Shown: positions 10,509 to 18,600 of the stretch, piece after piece
Layout: each line of letters begins with the position of its first letter
How positions within the stretch are numbered: position 1 is the stretch's first letter
Assembly (NCBI GenBank): GCA_023269675.1
Contig: JAHFSX010000012.1
Span: 62,001-126,000 of the forward strand
DNA length: 64,000 nucleotides
Reading direction: 5' to 3'
Source of the DNA: Verrucomicrobiota bacterium
GTDB lineage: Bacteria > Verrucomicrobiota > Kiritimatiellia > RFP12 > UBA1067
Translations under genes and position numbers: made by a program
Notes under the pieces: generated by a model
What the model was told of the DNA's origin: nothing
What the model saw: the letters and a program-made list of their open reading frames with translations, nothing else
Databases searched by the model: none

Positions 10509-10680
10509 CGCTTGTGGGGCGTCCGAGACGTCCGCCCCTACCAGGGCTGCGGCAGCCGTAGCGCGGGACGTACCGGACCGCGCACGGGGGGGGGTGCTGA
10601 GGCACCCCTGCCCCGTTGAGGTCAAGGAAACACGGGGATGCGCCCTCCGGAGCGCCGCCGGCCCTTTCCGGTTGCGGAGC
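10509..10680. repeat. Structured GC-rich intergenic segment with a G10 run
   Basis: The 345-base gap between the M24 peptidase and GH92 genes carries no convincing ORF. It holds several inverted repeats: GGGGCG/CGCCCC near 10514-10536, GGGGTGC (10590-10596) with GCACCCC (10601-10607), and CCCCGT with ACGGGG further on. A run of ten G lies at 10584-10593. The concentration of hairpins suggests an interspersed palindromic element rather than one terminator. Confidence 0.4.
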
Positions 10681-10731
10681 AAGCGGGAGGTGGTTTAAGA
10701 TGACGCATCGTTCAATAAATGCGGAGGCGTG

Positions 10732-12978
10732 ATGAGAAAACAGACGGTGTGCGTGGCGGTCGCGGTGATGTGTGCGGGCGGGGTGCTGGCCAAGGAGCCG
10801 GTCGATTATGTGAACACCAAGATCGGCAACATCAGCCACATGCTGGTGCCGACCTTCCCGTCGGTCCAGCTGCCCAACGGCATGCTGCGCGTGACGCCGC
10901 CCAACGAGAGCTTCACGACGGACCGCATCAACGGCTTCTGCCTGAACGTGCCCTCGCACCGCCAGGGCCAGGTGTTCCAGATGATGCCCTTCAGCGGCGA
11001 GGCCGGCGCGCTGCGTCCGGCCTGGGGCTCGCGCTTCGACCATTCGGCCGCGCTGCCTTACCGTTACTCGGTCTTTCTCGACGACTATGACGTCACGGTG
11101 GAGCTGGCGCCCGCCCGCAAGGCGGCGATCTACTCCGTGACCTTCGAGAACAGCAAGCCGCGTTTCATCCTGCTCAAGCCCAAGCAGAAGGGCTCGCTCA
11201 AGATCGACGGCGCGACGGTCAGCGGCTCCGACGACTACCACGGCATCGCCACCTACGTCTATCTGGAGTTCGACACCCCGCCCGCGCGCACCGGCGCGTT
11301 CGCGGGCGACGCGGCGGACTTCGCGCGTCAGGCAACGAAAGACTCCGGCAGCCCGGTGGTGGCGGAGTTCGCGCTGTCCGTCAAGACCGTGCGGATGCGC
11401 TACGGCATTTCCTACATCAGCGTCGAACAGGCCAAGAGGAACCTGCAGGCGGAGATCAAGGACTTCGACCTTGACCGCCTGGCCAAGCGCGCCCGTGCCG
11501 AATGGAACGCGGCGCTCGGCAAGATCCGCGTCGAGGGCGGCACCGAGGACGAGCGGGCGGTCTTCTACACCGCGCTCTACCGCAGCCATGAGCGCATGGT
11601 CAACATCTCCGAAGAGGGCCGCTACTTCAGCGCGTGGGACGGCAAGGTCCACGAGGACAACGGCGTGCCGTTTTGGACCGACGACTGGAGCTGGGACACC
11701 TATCACGCGCTGCACCCGCTGAACATCCTGCTCAACCCCGGCGTGCAGCACGAGAAGCTGTCGTCCTACATCCGCGCCTGCGAGCAGTCGGGCTGGATGC
11801 CGACCTTTCCGACCGTCTTCGGCGACGCGCACTGCATGAACGGGCAGCACCCCGTCTCGCTCTTCCTCGACGCATGGCGTAAAGGCATACGCGGCTTCGA
11901 CCTCGCCCAGGCGTTCGAGTGCATGAAGAAGACCATGCGCGAGGAGAGCCTGGTCCCGTGGTACCGCGGGCCCGCCACCGAGCTGGACCGCTTCTACTGG
12001 GAGAAGGGCTACATGCCCGCGCTCAAGCCCGGGGAGGCCGAGACGGTCAAGGAGGTCAAGCCCGGCGAGCGGCGGCAGGCCGTGGCGGTGACCCTGGCCG
12101 CGTCGTACGACGCCTGGTGCCTGTCGCAGATCGCGCAGGAGCTGGGACGCAAAGAGGACGCGTCCTTCTTCCTCGCCCGCTCCTACGACTACAGGAACCT
12201 CTGGAAAAAAGAGACGGGATTCTTCCATCCCAAAGACAAGGACGGCAACTGGATCATGCCGTTCGACTACAAGTACGCGGGCGGCCAGGGCGCGCGCGAC
12301 TACTATGACGAGAACAACGCCTGGACCTACATCTGGGAGGTCTACCACAACGTCGACGACCTGATCGCGCTCTTCGGCGGCCGGAAGGCCTTCACGGACA
12401 AGCTCGACCGCATGTTCGGCGAGGGCTTTGACCGGCCGCGCTGGGAGTTCTGGAACGCGCAGCCCGACTCGACCGGCAACGTGGGCATGTTCGTGATGGG
12501 CAACGAGCCGAGCTTCCACATCCCGTACCTCTACAACTTCGCGGGCGAGCCGTGGAAGACCCAGAAGCGCGTGCGCATGCTGATGCAGGCGTGGTTCCGC
12601 AACGACCTCATGGGCGTCTGCGGCGACGAGGACGGCGGCGGCATGTCGGCCTTCGCGGTCTTCTCGGCCATGGGCTTCTACCCGGTGACCGCCGGCGTGC
12701 CGGCCTACACCTTCGGCAGCCCGCTCTTCAGCAAGGTCACGCTGCGGCTGGACAGCGGCAAGACCTTCGTGCTGGAGGCCCCCAAGGCCGATGCCGAGAA
12801 CAAGTACATCCAGTCGGTCAAGGTCAACGGCAAGGTCTGGGACAAGACCTGGTTCCCGCACGACGTGCTGGTCAACGGCGGACGCGTCACGCTGGAAATG
12901 GGCGACCGGCCGAACAAGAGCTGGGGCGTCGGCGCCGGAGCGGCGCCCTTCTCCCAGGGCCCGCGCGCCAGCGAGTGA
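10732..12978 (+). CDS. Secreted GH92 alpha-mannosidase
   Basis: The start ATG (10732) is preceded by GGAGG. A GTG one codon upstream is too close to it. MRKQTVCVAVAVMCAGGVLA is a signal peptide, and the mature protein begins with the GH92 opening EPVDYVNTKIGN. GH92 hallmarks are present: FWTDDWSWDTYHALHPL, the general-acid loop MGNEPSFHIPYLYNFAG (Glu at about residue 592) and GDEDGGGMSAFAVFSAMGF, where most relatives have GNDD.GQMSAW. The second Asp (about 634) is retained. GH92 enzymes are Ca-dependent exo-alpha-mannosidases acting on N-glycan or yeast mannan. Length (748 aa) is normal. It stands alone on the plus strand and ends two bases from the convergent next gene. Confidence 0.95.
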   Translation: MRKQTVCVAVAVMCAGGVLAKEPVDYVNTKIGNISHMLVPTFPSVQLPNGMLRVTPPNESFTTDRINGFCLNVPSHRQGQVFQMMPFSGEAGALRPAWGSRFDHSAALPYRYSVFLDDYDVTVELAPARKAAIYSVTFENSKPRFILLKPKQKGSLKIDGATVSGSDDYHGIATYVYLEFDTPPARTGAFAGDAADFARQATKDSGSPVVAEFALSVKTVRMRYGISYISVEQAKRNLQAEIKDFDLDRLAKRARAEWNAALGKIRVEGGTEDERAVFYTALYRSHERMVNISEEGRYFSAWDGKVHEDNGVPFWTDDWSWDTYHALHPLNILLNPGVQHEKLSSYIRACEQSGWMPTFPTVFGDAHCMNGQHPVSLFLDAWRKGIRGFDLAQAFECMKKTMREESLVPWYRGPATELDRFYWEKGYMPALKPGEAETVKEVKPGERRQAVAVTLAASYDAWCLSQIAQELGRKEDASFFLARSYDYRNLWKKETGFFHPKDKDGNWIMPFDYKYAGGQGARDYYDENNAWTYIWEVYHNVDDLIALFGGRKAFTDKLDRMFGEGFDRPRWEFWNAQPDSTGNVGMFVMGNEPSFHIPYLYNFAGEPWKTQKRVRMLMQAWFRNDLMGVCGDEDGGGMSAFAVFSAMGFYPVTAGVPAYTFGSPLFSKVTLRLDSGKTFVLEAPKADAENKYIQSVKVNGKVWDKTWFPHDVLVNGGRVTLEMGDRPNKSWGVGAGAAPFSQGPRASE

Positions 12979-12980
12979 GT

Positions 12981-13493
12981 TTAAACGTCGGAGTTTCCGC
13001 CGGTCTGGAGCGGCGGGCCGTTCACGCGGCTCAGGACCTCGGAGAGGACGGCCCGCGTGACGGCCTGCATGCCCGGAACCTTGCTTTCGCGTGAGCCGGC
13101 CACGTTGAGGACGCCCTCCGGCAAGGGGAGCGAGGCCAGCCAGGCGACGATCTGGTCAACCGCGGTCTTGCGGTCGGCGGCCAGATTCACCGCGAGGCAC
13201 GGCCGCCCGTGTTTCAGGGCCAGCGCGCACGTCTTCATGGTGCTGCCCACCGGCAGCCCGCAGACCAGAACGAGGGTGGCGTGGGAGTCGATGACGTTGG
13301 CCTCGGAGCGCACCTGGTAGGAGGGCGATTCCGTTTCGCAAAGGCCGGTGTAGGTCAAGGGCACCTTCCCGTCCTCGGCCCGCCGCCCCTTGGGCACCCA
13401 GCCGCCATACGGCAGGCCGATCTGGCGCGCCGCCTCGAGTCCGCCGCGGTCCGCGCCGGTCTGTCCGCCTGAAATGATGGTGGAAATTTTCAT
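12981..13493 (-). CDS. YpsA/putative molybdenum carrier-like Rossmann protein
   Basis: The chosen ATG puts the family signature at the N-terminus: MKISTIISGGQTGADRGGLE. This ISGGQTG(A/V)DR motif defines the 'putative molybdenum carrier' family (PF12694) and the related SLOG superfamily that includes YpsA and DprA, nucleotide-binding Rossmann-like proteins. Further family features are GWVPKGRRAEDG and the strand-turn LVLVCGLPVGSTMKT. The 170-aa length fits. No good ribosome-binding site is visible. Molybdenum binding is only the historical name. A nucleotide- or ligand-sensing role is equally likely. Confidence 0.85.
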   Translation of the reverse strand: MKISTIISGGQTGADRGGLEAARQIGLPYGGWVPKGRRAEDGKVPLTYTGLCETESPSYQVRSEANVIDSHATLVLVCGLPVGSTMKTCALALKHGRPCLAVNLAADRKTAVDQIVAWLASLPLPEGVLNVAGSRESKVPGMQAVTRAVLSEVLSRVNGPPLQTGGNSDV

Positions 13494-13705
13494 AGGGAGA
13501 GCGTGGCCTGAGCGCGCGGCCGGGCATTCCTGCTGCTGGCCAACACATGAGGCGCGTCCATTTAAACCTTGGCAGAACGGTAACACACCTGCTTGCCTCC
13601 GTTCAAGCGCATTGCGCCTTGATGCGACGTGCTGCAGCCCATCGCCAGGACGAGGCCACTGCCGATCCTCTGGTATGAGCCACGGAACCCGCCACTATGC
13701 GCCTT

Positions 13706-14467
13706 TCACTCAATCTTCATTTCGCCGCCTCGCCGCAGCGACAAGCGTCTGTCTTTGAGGGCCGTATAAACCAAGAAGGACAAGAGCAGGAACGCGAGCA
13801 CCAGCGAGGAGCCGATCGTGCCGAAGTTAAGCCCGCCTTTTTCGAGGGGTTTGGTAAGAAGGTCGCCGAAGGTGGCTCCAAAAGGACGGGTCAGGACGAA
13901 CGCGACCCAGAACAGCAGTACCCGGCTGAGCCTGGTCGCGAAGGTCGCGAGCACCACCAGCCCGATCAGCCCCCCGGTCAGCGCGGCCCCGCCCGAAAAG
14001 CCGAGGCCGGAATCGTCGGCCAGGTAGTCACCCAAGGCCGTGCCCAACGTGTTTGAGAATAAGATCGCCACCCAATAGAAGAGTTCGGCCCGGGTCGTCT
14101 GGATGTAGCTGACGGACAGCGTCTTCTCGCTGTAACGCCAGGCCGCAAGTACCGCGCACAAACACGCGAACAGGATCAGGGCGCCTTTGGCGTAACCGAG
14201 CTCAAGCGTCCGGTCCATGTAATCGGACATCGTGGTTCCGGCGGTGCTGGTCGTCAGGATCACCGTCCAGTAAAGGGCCGGGTGGCACTTTCTCGTCAGG
14301 AGCTGGCTTGCCAGGGAAACCAGAAACAGGCTGAGCAGGATGACCGAACTGGCGGCGTAGCCGACGTTCAGCGTCATCGACAGCAGATCTCCCGCTGTTT
14401 CGCCCAGCGTGGTCGCACAGATTTTCATGATCCAGAAGTAAACGGTGACTTGCGCGACCTTGTTCAT
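13706..14467 (-). CDS. Four-repeat integral membrane protein, DUF347 family (COG4705-like)
   Basis: The ATG at 14467 follows GGAGAGG at good spacing. The TTG fifteen bases earlier overlaps that site. The 253-aa protein is almost wholly hydrophobic and shows four copies of a two-helix unit, each with a 'T.G...GD' signature: TTLGETAGDLL, STAGTTMSDYM, NTLGTALGDYL and RPFGATFGDLL. That is the DUF347 repeat pattern. Function is unknown, but internal pseudo-symmetry suggests a transporter or channel. It follows the ArnT-like gene by 27 bases and is probably co-transcribed with it. Confidence 0.8.
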   Translation of the reverse strand: MNKVAQVTVYFWIMKICATTLGETAGDLLSMTLNVGYAASSVILLSLFLVSLASQLLTRKCHPALYWTVILTTSTAGTTMSDYMDRTLELGYAKGALILFACLCAVLAAWRYSEKTLSVSYIQTTRAELFYWVAILFSNTLGTALGDYLADDSGLGFSGGAALTGGLIGLVVLATFATRLSRVLLFWVAFVLTRPFGATFGDLLTKPLEKGGLNFGTIGSSLVLAFLLLSFLVYTALKDRRLSLRRGGEMKIE

Positions 14468-14494
14468 GGTGGGCCTCTCCAAAAATGCGGCTCT

Positions 14495-16009
14495 TCAGGA
14501 CGCGCCGGGCACACGCGCCAGCAGCCATTTGTCAACCAGCGGGGAAAACTCGGCGTGGACCGGGGCGATGCCCTTTTTGAGCCGACTGGTTTGCCCCGGC
14601 TTCAAAATCAGGTATTTCTCCCCGGAACCGCCGCTTTTCAGCCACTGCTGGAAAGCAACCGCATCACCCGCTTTAAAAACAGGGAGCTCCTTCTGAAAAT
14701 AAAACTGAAGCCCGTTCAGCGGCTTGTTCCCGTAAACGCCCAACCGGTCTGGCTGCAGTCCGGGCGCCTGCCCGAGGACCGCGGCGTGCAACACCTTCAT
14801 GTCGCGGTCACCGGGGAAAAACGGCAACACCCCTTTGGCGACCACGGAAATCGTCCAGCAGGTCAATGCTAAAACCGTCGCCCCTTTCCACAGGCGGGCG
14901 GGGTTCCCTCCGAAAACGCGCAGCAACCCGGCGGCGATGAACACGGCGAGGGGACCGAACAGGGGTAGCACGTACAGCGGCAGTTTCGAGCGGCTGAGGC
15001 AAAAGACGAGGAGCGGGAACCCGAACGCCCACGCCGACCAGTGTGTCTCGACCGGCCAGCGCCTGACGCCCGCGGCCAGAACAGAGGGGCTCAGGGCCTT
15101 GCGCCACGCGCCTCCCGCCGAGACCGAGGTCAGCCATCGGAACCCTGCTTTCCGTTGCAGGTAGATCAGCCAGCCGCCCCACGGCCAGCACCCGAAGAGC
15201 AGGACTGGCAGGTAGATGGCGAAATTCATATAGAACTGCGGGTTGCGACGGAACTCGTCCGTGGTCGACCGGTTGATGACCTCGTCATGCACCCAGTAAT
15301 GCAGCAACCCCGGATTGCGAAAAACCTCCCACGCGTACCAGGTGCCTGCCGTAATGACGTAGAGGACCAGCGCCCCGGGACTGAACAGCGGCAGGGCCTT
15401 GCGCTGTTCACGGGGAAGCAGACACCATGCGGCCACGATTCCGGGCAAAGCCAGAAGGCTGGGCGGACCTTTTGTCATAAAGGCCAGCCCCATGAAAAAC
15501 CACATCGCGTAAACGGAGGGCAGTGGCCGCATCTGACGGACCGCCCGCCAGAAAAACGCCTGGGCCAGAATCAGGAAGGCGGTGAGCGGCAGGTCGGTCG
15601 AGACCCCCGTGCCCGCCGCCAGCGGGAAAAAGGACGTGGCGAAGACTAGGGCGGACAACTCCCCGAGACGGGGATCTTGGCCGAGATGACGCCCCAGCAG
15701 CCACACCCCGCAAATCGCCAGCAGAAGACTGGGGACCAGATAGGCCCGCGCCGTCCAGGTGTTGACGCCCGCCACCCGCATCGGCCCCATGATCGCCAGA
15801 TAGGTCAGCGGCGGTTTCGTCCAGTGCGGCTTCCCGTTCAGGACGGGGTCGAGCCAGTGACGGGTCACCATCATCTGCCGCGCGCATTCCGCATAGCGGC
15901 CCTCGGTCGTCTGATACAGCCCGCGCGAACCCAGAAACAGGCATCCCGCCACAAACGCGCAGGAAAGCGTCTTCGCCAGCGGCCATTTGAAAGTGATAGA
16001 AAAAGCCAT
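14495..16009 (-). CDS. ArnT-like GT83 membrane glycosyltransferase
   Basis: The 504-aa protein has about ten or more hydrophobic segments and the C-type glycosyltransferase opening: an early luminal loop with acidic EGRYAECARQM, followed by GKPHWTKPPLTYL. This arrangement is typical of ArnT/PMT_2 enzymes (GT83), which move a sugar from a polyprenyl-phosphate donor onto lipid A or protein at the periplasmic face. A roughly 100-residue soluble C-terminal part follows the membrane region. Donor and acceptor are unknown. It heads an apparent operon with the DUF347 protein and is divergent from a two-component system. Confidence 0.85.
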   Translation of the reverse strand: MAFSITFKWPLAKTLSCAFVAGCLFLGSRGLYQTTEGRYAECARQMMVTRHWLDPVLNGKPHWTKPPLTYLAIMGPMRVAGVNTWTARAYLVPSLLLAICGVWLLGRHLGQDPRLGELSALVFATSFFPLAAGTGVSTDLPLTAFLILAQAFFWRAVRQMRPLPSVYAMWFFMGLAFMTKGPPSLLALPGIVAAWCLLPREQRKALPLFSPGALVLYVITAGTWYAWEVFRNPGLLHYWVHDEVINRSTTDEFRRNPQFYMNFAIYLPVLLFGCWPWGGWLIYLQRKAGFRWLTSVSAGGAWRKALSPSVLAAGVRRWPVETHWSAWAFGFPLLVFCLSRSKLPLYVLPLFGPLAVFIAAGLLRVFGGNPARLWKGATVLALTCWTISVVAKGVLPFFPGDRDMKVLHAAVLGQAPGLQPDRLGVYGNKPLNGLQFYFQKELPVFKAGDAVAFQQWLKSGGSGEKYLILKPGQTSRLKKGIAPVHAEFSPLVDKWLLARVPGAS

Positions 16010-16366
16010 AGTGTCAACACGCCCTTTAATTCCGATATTGCCTGATATTTTTAACAGAGCGCCGTGACCGTAAAGTTACCGGCCTATTACAGTTCGGCAA
16101 TCTTCAGCAGGTCGCCGAGATGCCTTCGGGCGCCGCGGCCCGCGCGTTTACCTAATGCGGAGCCGGACGGAGGGGCTTCCGGCCCTTGCCGACATTTCGA
16201 GGCGGGTGGATTACGCGCGTGTAATCCCCGTTTCATTCTCGTGTCATAAGCAGACAGCATCCTACCGCTTTGATATATTCATCTGATTGCGGCGTGTTTG
16301 TCACCGCTTGCCGCTTGCCGGCGGTATGGGGATAAACGCGGCCGCCAAATTAAATCGAGGCCCGCC
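16010..16366. promoter_or_regulatory. Divergent intergenic region between ArnT-like gene and two-component system
   Basis: The 357 bases between the two divergent transcription units hold no supported gene. Both promoters must lie here. I could not pick a sigma-70 pair with confidence. The AT-richer stretch around 16225-16290 (including GATATATTCAT) is the best candidate for the plus-strand start region. A GAGG element seven bases before 16367 serves as ribosome-binding site for the regulator. Confidence 0.4.
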
Positions 16367-17056
16367 ATGCGCATTCTGGTTATTGAGGACGATGAGCGTA
16401 TCCGCTCGTTCACCAGCAACGGACTTCGCCAAACGGGGCACGTCGTCGACGACACTCCCTGCGGGGGAGACGGCCTCGCCTTGTGGGAGAACGGCCATTA
16501 CGACGCCGTCGTTCTCGACCTCACGCTTCAGGAGATGGACGGCCTGTCGATCCTCAAGGCCATGCGGCAGAAAGGCGACACAACCCCCGCCATCATCGTG
16601 AGCGCCAAGAAGGCGGTCGACCAGCGTGTCGAAGGGCTCAGGTCGGGCGCGGACGACTACCTGACCAAACCCTTCTCCTTCTCCGAACTGCTGGCCCGCA
16701 TCGACGTCATCACCCGCCGGAGGGTCGCTTCCGCGACGCCGCACCTGCCGGACGGCACGCTGACGCTGTCCGGCATCACTCTGGATCTCGCCACTCACTG
16801 CGTGACACGCGAGGGCACTCCGATTATGCTCAAGCCCAAGGAGTTCGCCCTGCTGGAATTCATGATGCGGAACCCCAACCGTCCGCTGACCAAAGAGGTC
16901 ATTCTGCGACAGGTTTGGGACTACCGGTTTGACCCGCAGTCCAACATCGTGGACGCTTTGATCAGCCGGCTGCGCAATAAAATCGACACCCCGTTCGGCA
17001 CCACCCTTATCGAAACCCGCAGAGGAGTAGGTCATGTCTTCAACGGGCGCACCTAA
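16367..17056 (+). CDS. OmpR/PhoB-family response regulator
   Basis: The start at 16367 places the receiver domain first (MRILVIEDDERI). The phosphoacceptor is Asp51 in AVVLDLTLQEMDG, with the conserved Thr/Ser and Lys in IIVSAKKA and YLTKPFSF. The C-terminal winged helix (residues about 130-229) shows LKPKEFALLEFMMRNPNRPLTKE and ..VWDYRF.P.SNIVDALISRLRNKID, typical of OmpR/PhoB DNA-binding domains. The gene overlaps the kinase start by 23 bases, so the two are translated together. The GT83/DUF347 genes on the other side of the shared intergenic region are the obvious candidate targets. Confidence 0.95.
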   Translation: MRILVIEDDERIRSFTSNGLRQTGHVVDDTPCGGDGLALWENGHYDAVVLDLTLQEMDGLSILKAMRQKGDTTPAIIVSAKKAVDQRVEGLRSGADDYLTKPFSFSELLARIDVITRRRVASATPHLPDGTLTLSGITLDLATHCVTREGTPIMLKPKEFALLEFMMRNPNRPLTKEVILRQVWDYRFDPQSNIVDALISRLRNKIDTPFGTTLIETRRGVGHVFNGRT

Positions 17057-18491
17057 AAAAGCACACTCGTTTTTCGTCCACCTGAGCCTGAGTTACCTGG
17101 CCGTCTATGCCGTCTGCGCGCTCTTGCTCTACCTCGTCAACTCCCGTGTCATTTCCGAGTCGGCCCGCGCGTTCGACCGGGACGACATCCGCTCTGATTC
17201 GCTCGAATATGCCCAAATCCTCCGCAACAACGCCGCCGGCAACTGGCTGGCCGAGGAGGTTGCGATCGAGAACCTTCCCGCCTCCACGCTCTTCGCGATC
17301 CGCATACTGGGGCCTGACGGCCAGGTCATTTATTCCGCCAGTCAGCCCAAAGACCTGGCATTGCCCGGCGGCTGGGAAGAAAGGCCCGTGCCGACCGGGC
17401 ACCCCCCCAAAAACAGCTGGCGGGAAATCTATCTGCCCGACTACAATCGTCATCTGCAAATGGAATCGACGAACCTGCCGGACGGACGCGTTCTCCAGGT
17501 CGCCAAGAGCACCGCGCGCGAACACGTGCAAGAAGGCATCCTGTTCCACACCTCACTGGCCTTTTTTCTGCTCGCGTCCATTTTCACGCTGGGCAACGGC
17601 GTCTGGATGATGGCCATCACCATGCGGCCCATCAGACAGGTCAGCGCCGACATGGCGAAGATCATCGAAAACGGCACCTGTGACGCAGACCTGTCCCCCG
17701 TCAGCAGCAGCATCTCCGAACTCAACACGCTCGGCAGCTTCTTTAACCGGATGGTCCGGAAGAACGACACGCTGATCAAGGCCATGAAAGACACGCTCGA
17801 TAATGTCGCCCACGATTTCCGCACCCCTCTGACGCGGATCCGCAGCGCGGCCGAATTCGCCCTCACCGCCCGCGAGCCGCCGGCGCCTCGGGAGGAACTG
17901 CTCAAAATCTTCGCCGACATCATTGAAGACTGCGACACCGCCCGCATCCAGCTCCAGAACCTGCTGGATATCCGGGCGATGGAAAGCGGGTTCGTCAAAC
18001 TCGACGTCCAGCGCTTCGACCTGAAGAAAACCGTTTCGGAGGTCGCCGACCTCTACAGTGTCATGGCGGAAGACAAGAGGATTGATTTGCGCACCGAACT
18101 CCCCGAGAGCGACGTGCCGCTCGACGGCGACCCGGCCCAGCTCTCGCAGGTCATCGCCAATCTCCTCGACAACGCGATCAAATACACGCCGTGCGACGGA
18201 CACGTCCTCGTCACGCTCGAAAACGGACAGGGGCTTGTCCGCCTGACCGTCGCGGACAGCGGCATCGGAATTCCCGCGAGCGAGTACGCCCTCGTGTGGC
18301 AGCGCCTCTACCGGAGCAGCAACGCCCGTGCCGAAAAAGGCCTCGGCCTCGGCCTGAGCATCGTGAAGGCCATCGTCGGCGGGCACGGCGGAAAAATCAC
18401 TTTCACCAGTTCGCCTAACCAGGGCACCACTTTTGTTGTGACGCTTCCGGACCGTGCGACAGCCCTCTCGCCGTTCAGGGAGGTGTCCTGA
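17034..18491 (+). CDS. Sensor histidine kinase
   Basis: The ATG follows GAGGAG inside the end of the regulator gene. The 485-aa kinase has a first membrane helix (about 12-35), a periplasmic domain (about 36-170), a second helix (about 175-200), a HAMP region ending in SELNTLGSFFNRM, a HisKA box with phospho-His260 in DNVAHDFRTPLTRIRS, and a HATPase domain with N box NLLDNAIKYTP, G1 box DSGIGIP and G2 box GLGLGLSIVKAI. The sensed signal is not evident from the short periplasmic domain. The pair resembles PmrAB/QseBC/heavy-metal type kinases in layout. Confidence 0.95.
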   Translation: MSSTGAPKKAHSFFVHLSLSYLAVYAVCALLLYLVNSRVISESARAFDRDDIRSDSLEYAQILRNNAAGNWLAEEVAIENLPASTLFAIRILGPDGQVIYSASQPKDLALPGGWEERPVPTGHPPKNSWREIYLPDYNRHLQMESTNLPDGRVLQVAKSTAREHVQEGILFHTSLAFFLLASIFTLGNGVWMMAITMRPIRQVSADMAKIIENGTCDADLSPVSSSISELNTLGSFFNRMVRKNDTLIKAMKDTLDNVAHDFRTPLTRIRSAAEFALTAREPPAPREELLKIFADIIEDCDTARIQLQNLLDIRAMESGFVKLDVQRFDLKKTVSEVADLYSVMAEDKRIDLRTELPESDVPLDGDPAQLSQVIANLLDNAIKYTPCDGHVLVTLENGQGLVRLTVADSGIGIPASEYALVWQRLYRSSNARAEKGLGLGLSIVKAIVGGHGGKITFTSSPNQGTTFVVTLPDRATALSPFREVS

Positions 18492-18600
18492 CCCCCGGTA
18501 CATAGCACACCCGTTACGCAGCCATGCCGCCCGTCCGAAAAACAGAGCGCTTTGAAGGAAGGGTTCGCCCGCGCTCTTCCTCCACAGACAAGAAAGGGAT

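Noticed and set aside
9205..12861. 1218-codon minus-strand frame extending the M24 peptidase
   Set aside because: Everything before the ATG at 10386 is antisense to GH92 and low-complexity; the ribosome-binding site and family N-terminus support 10386.
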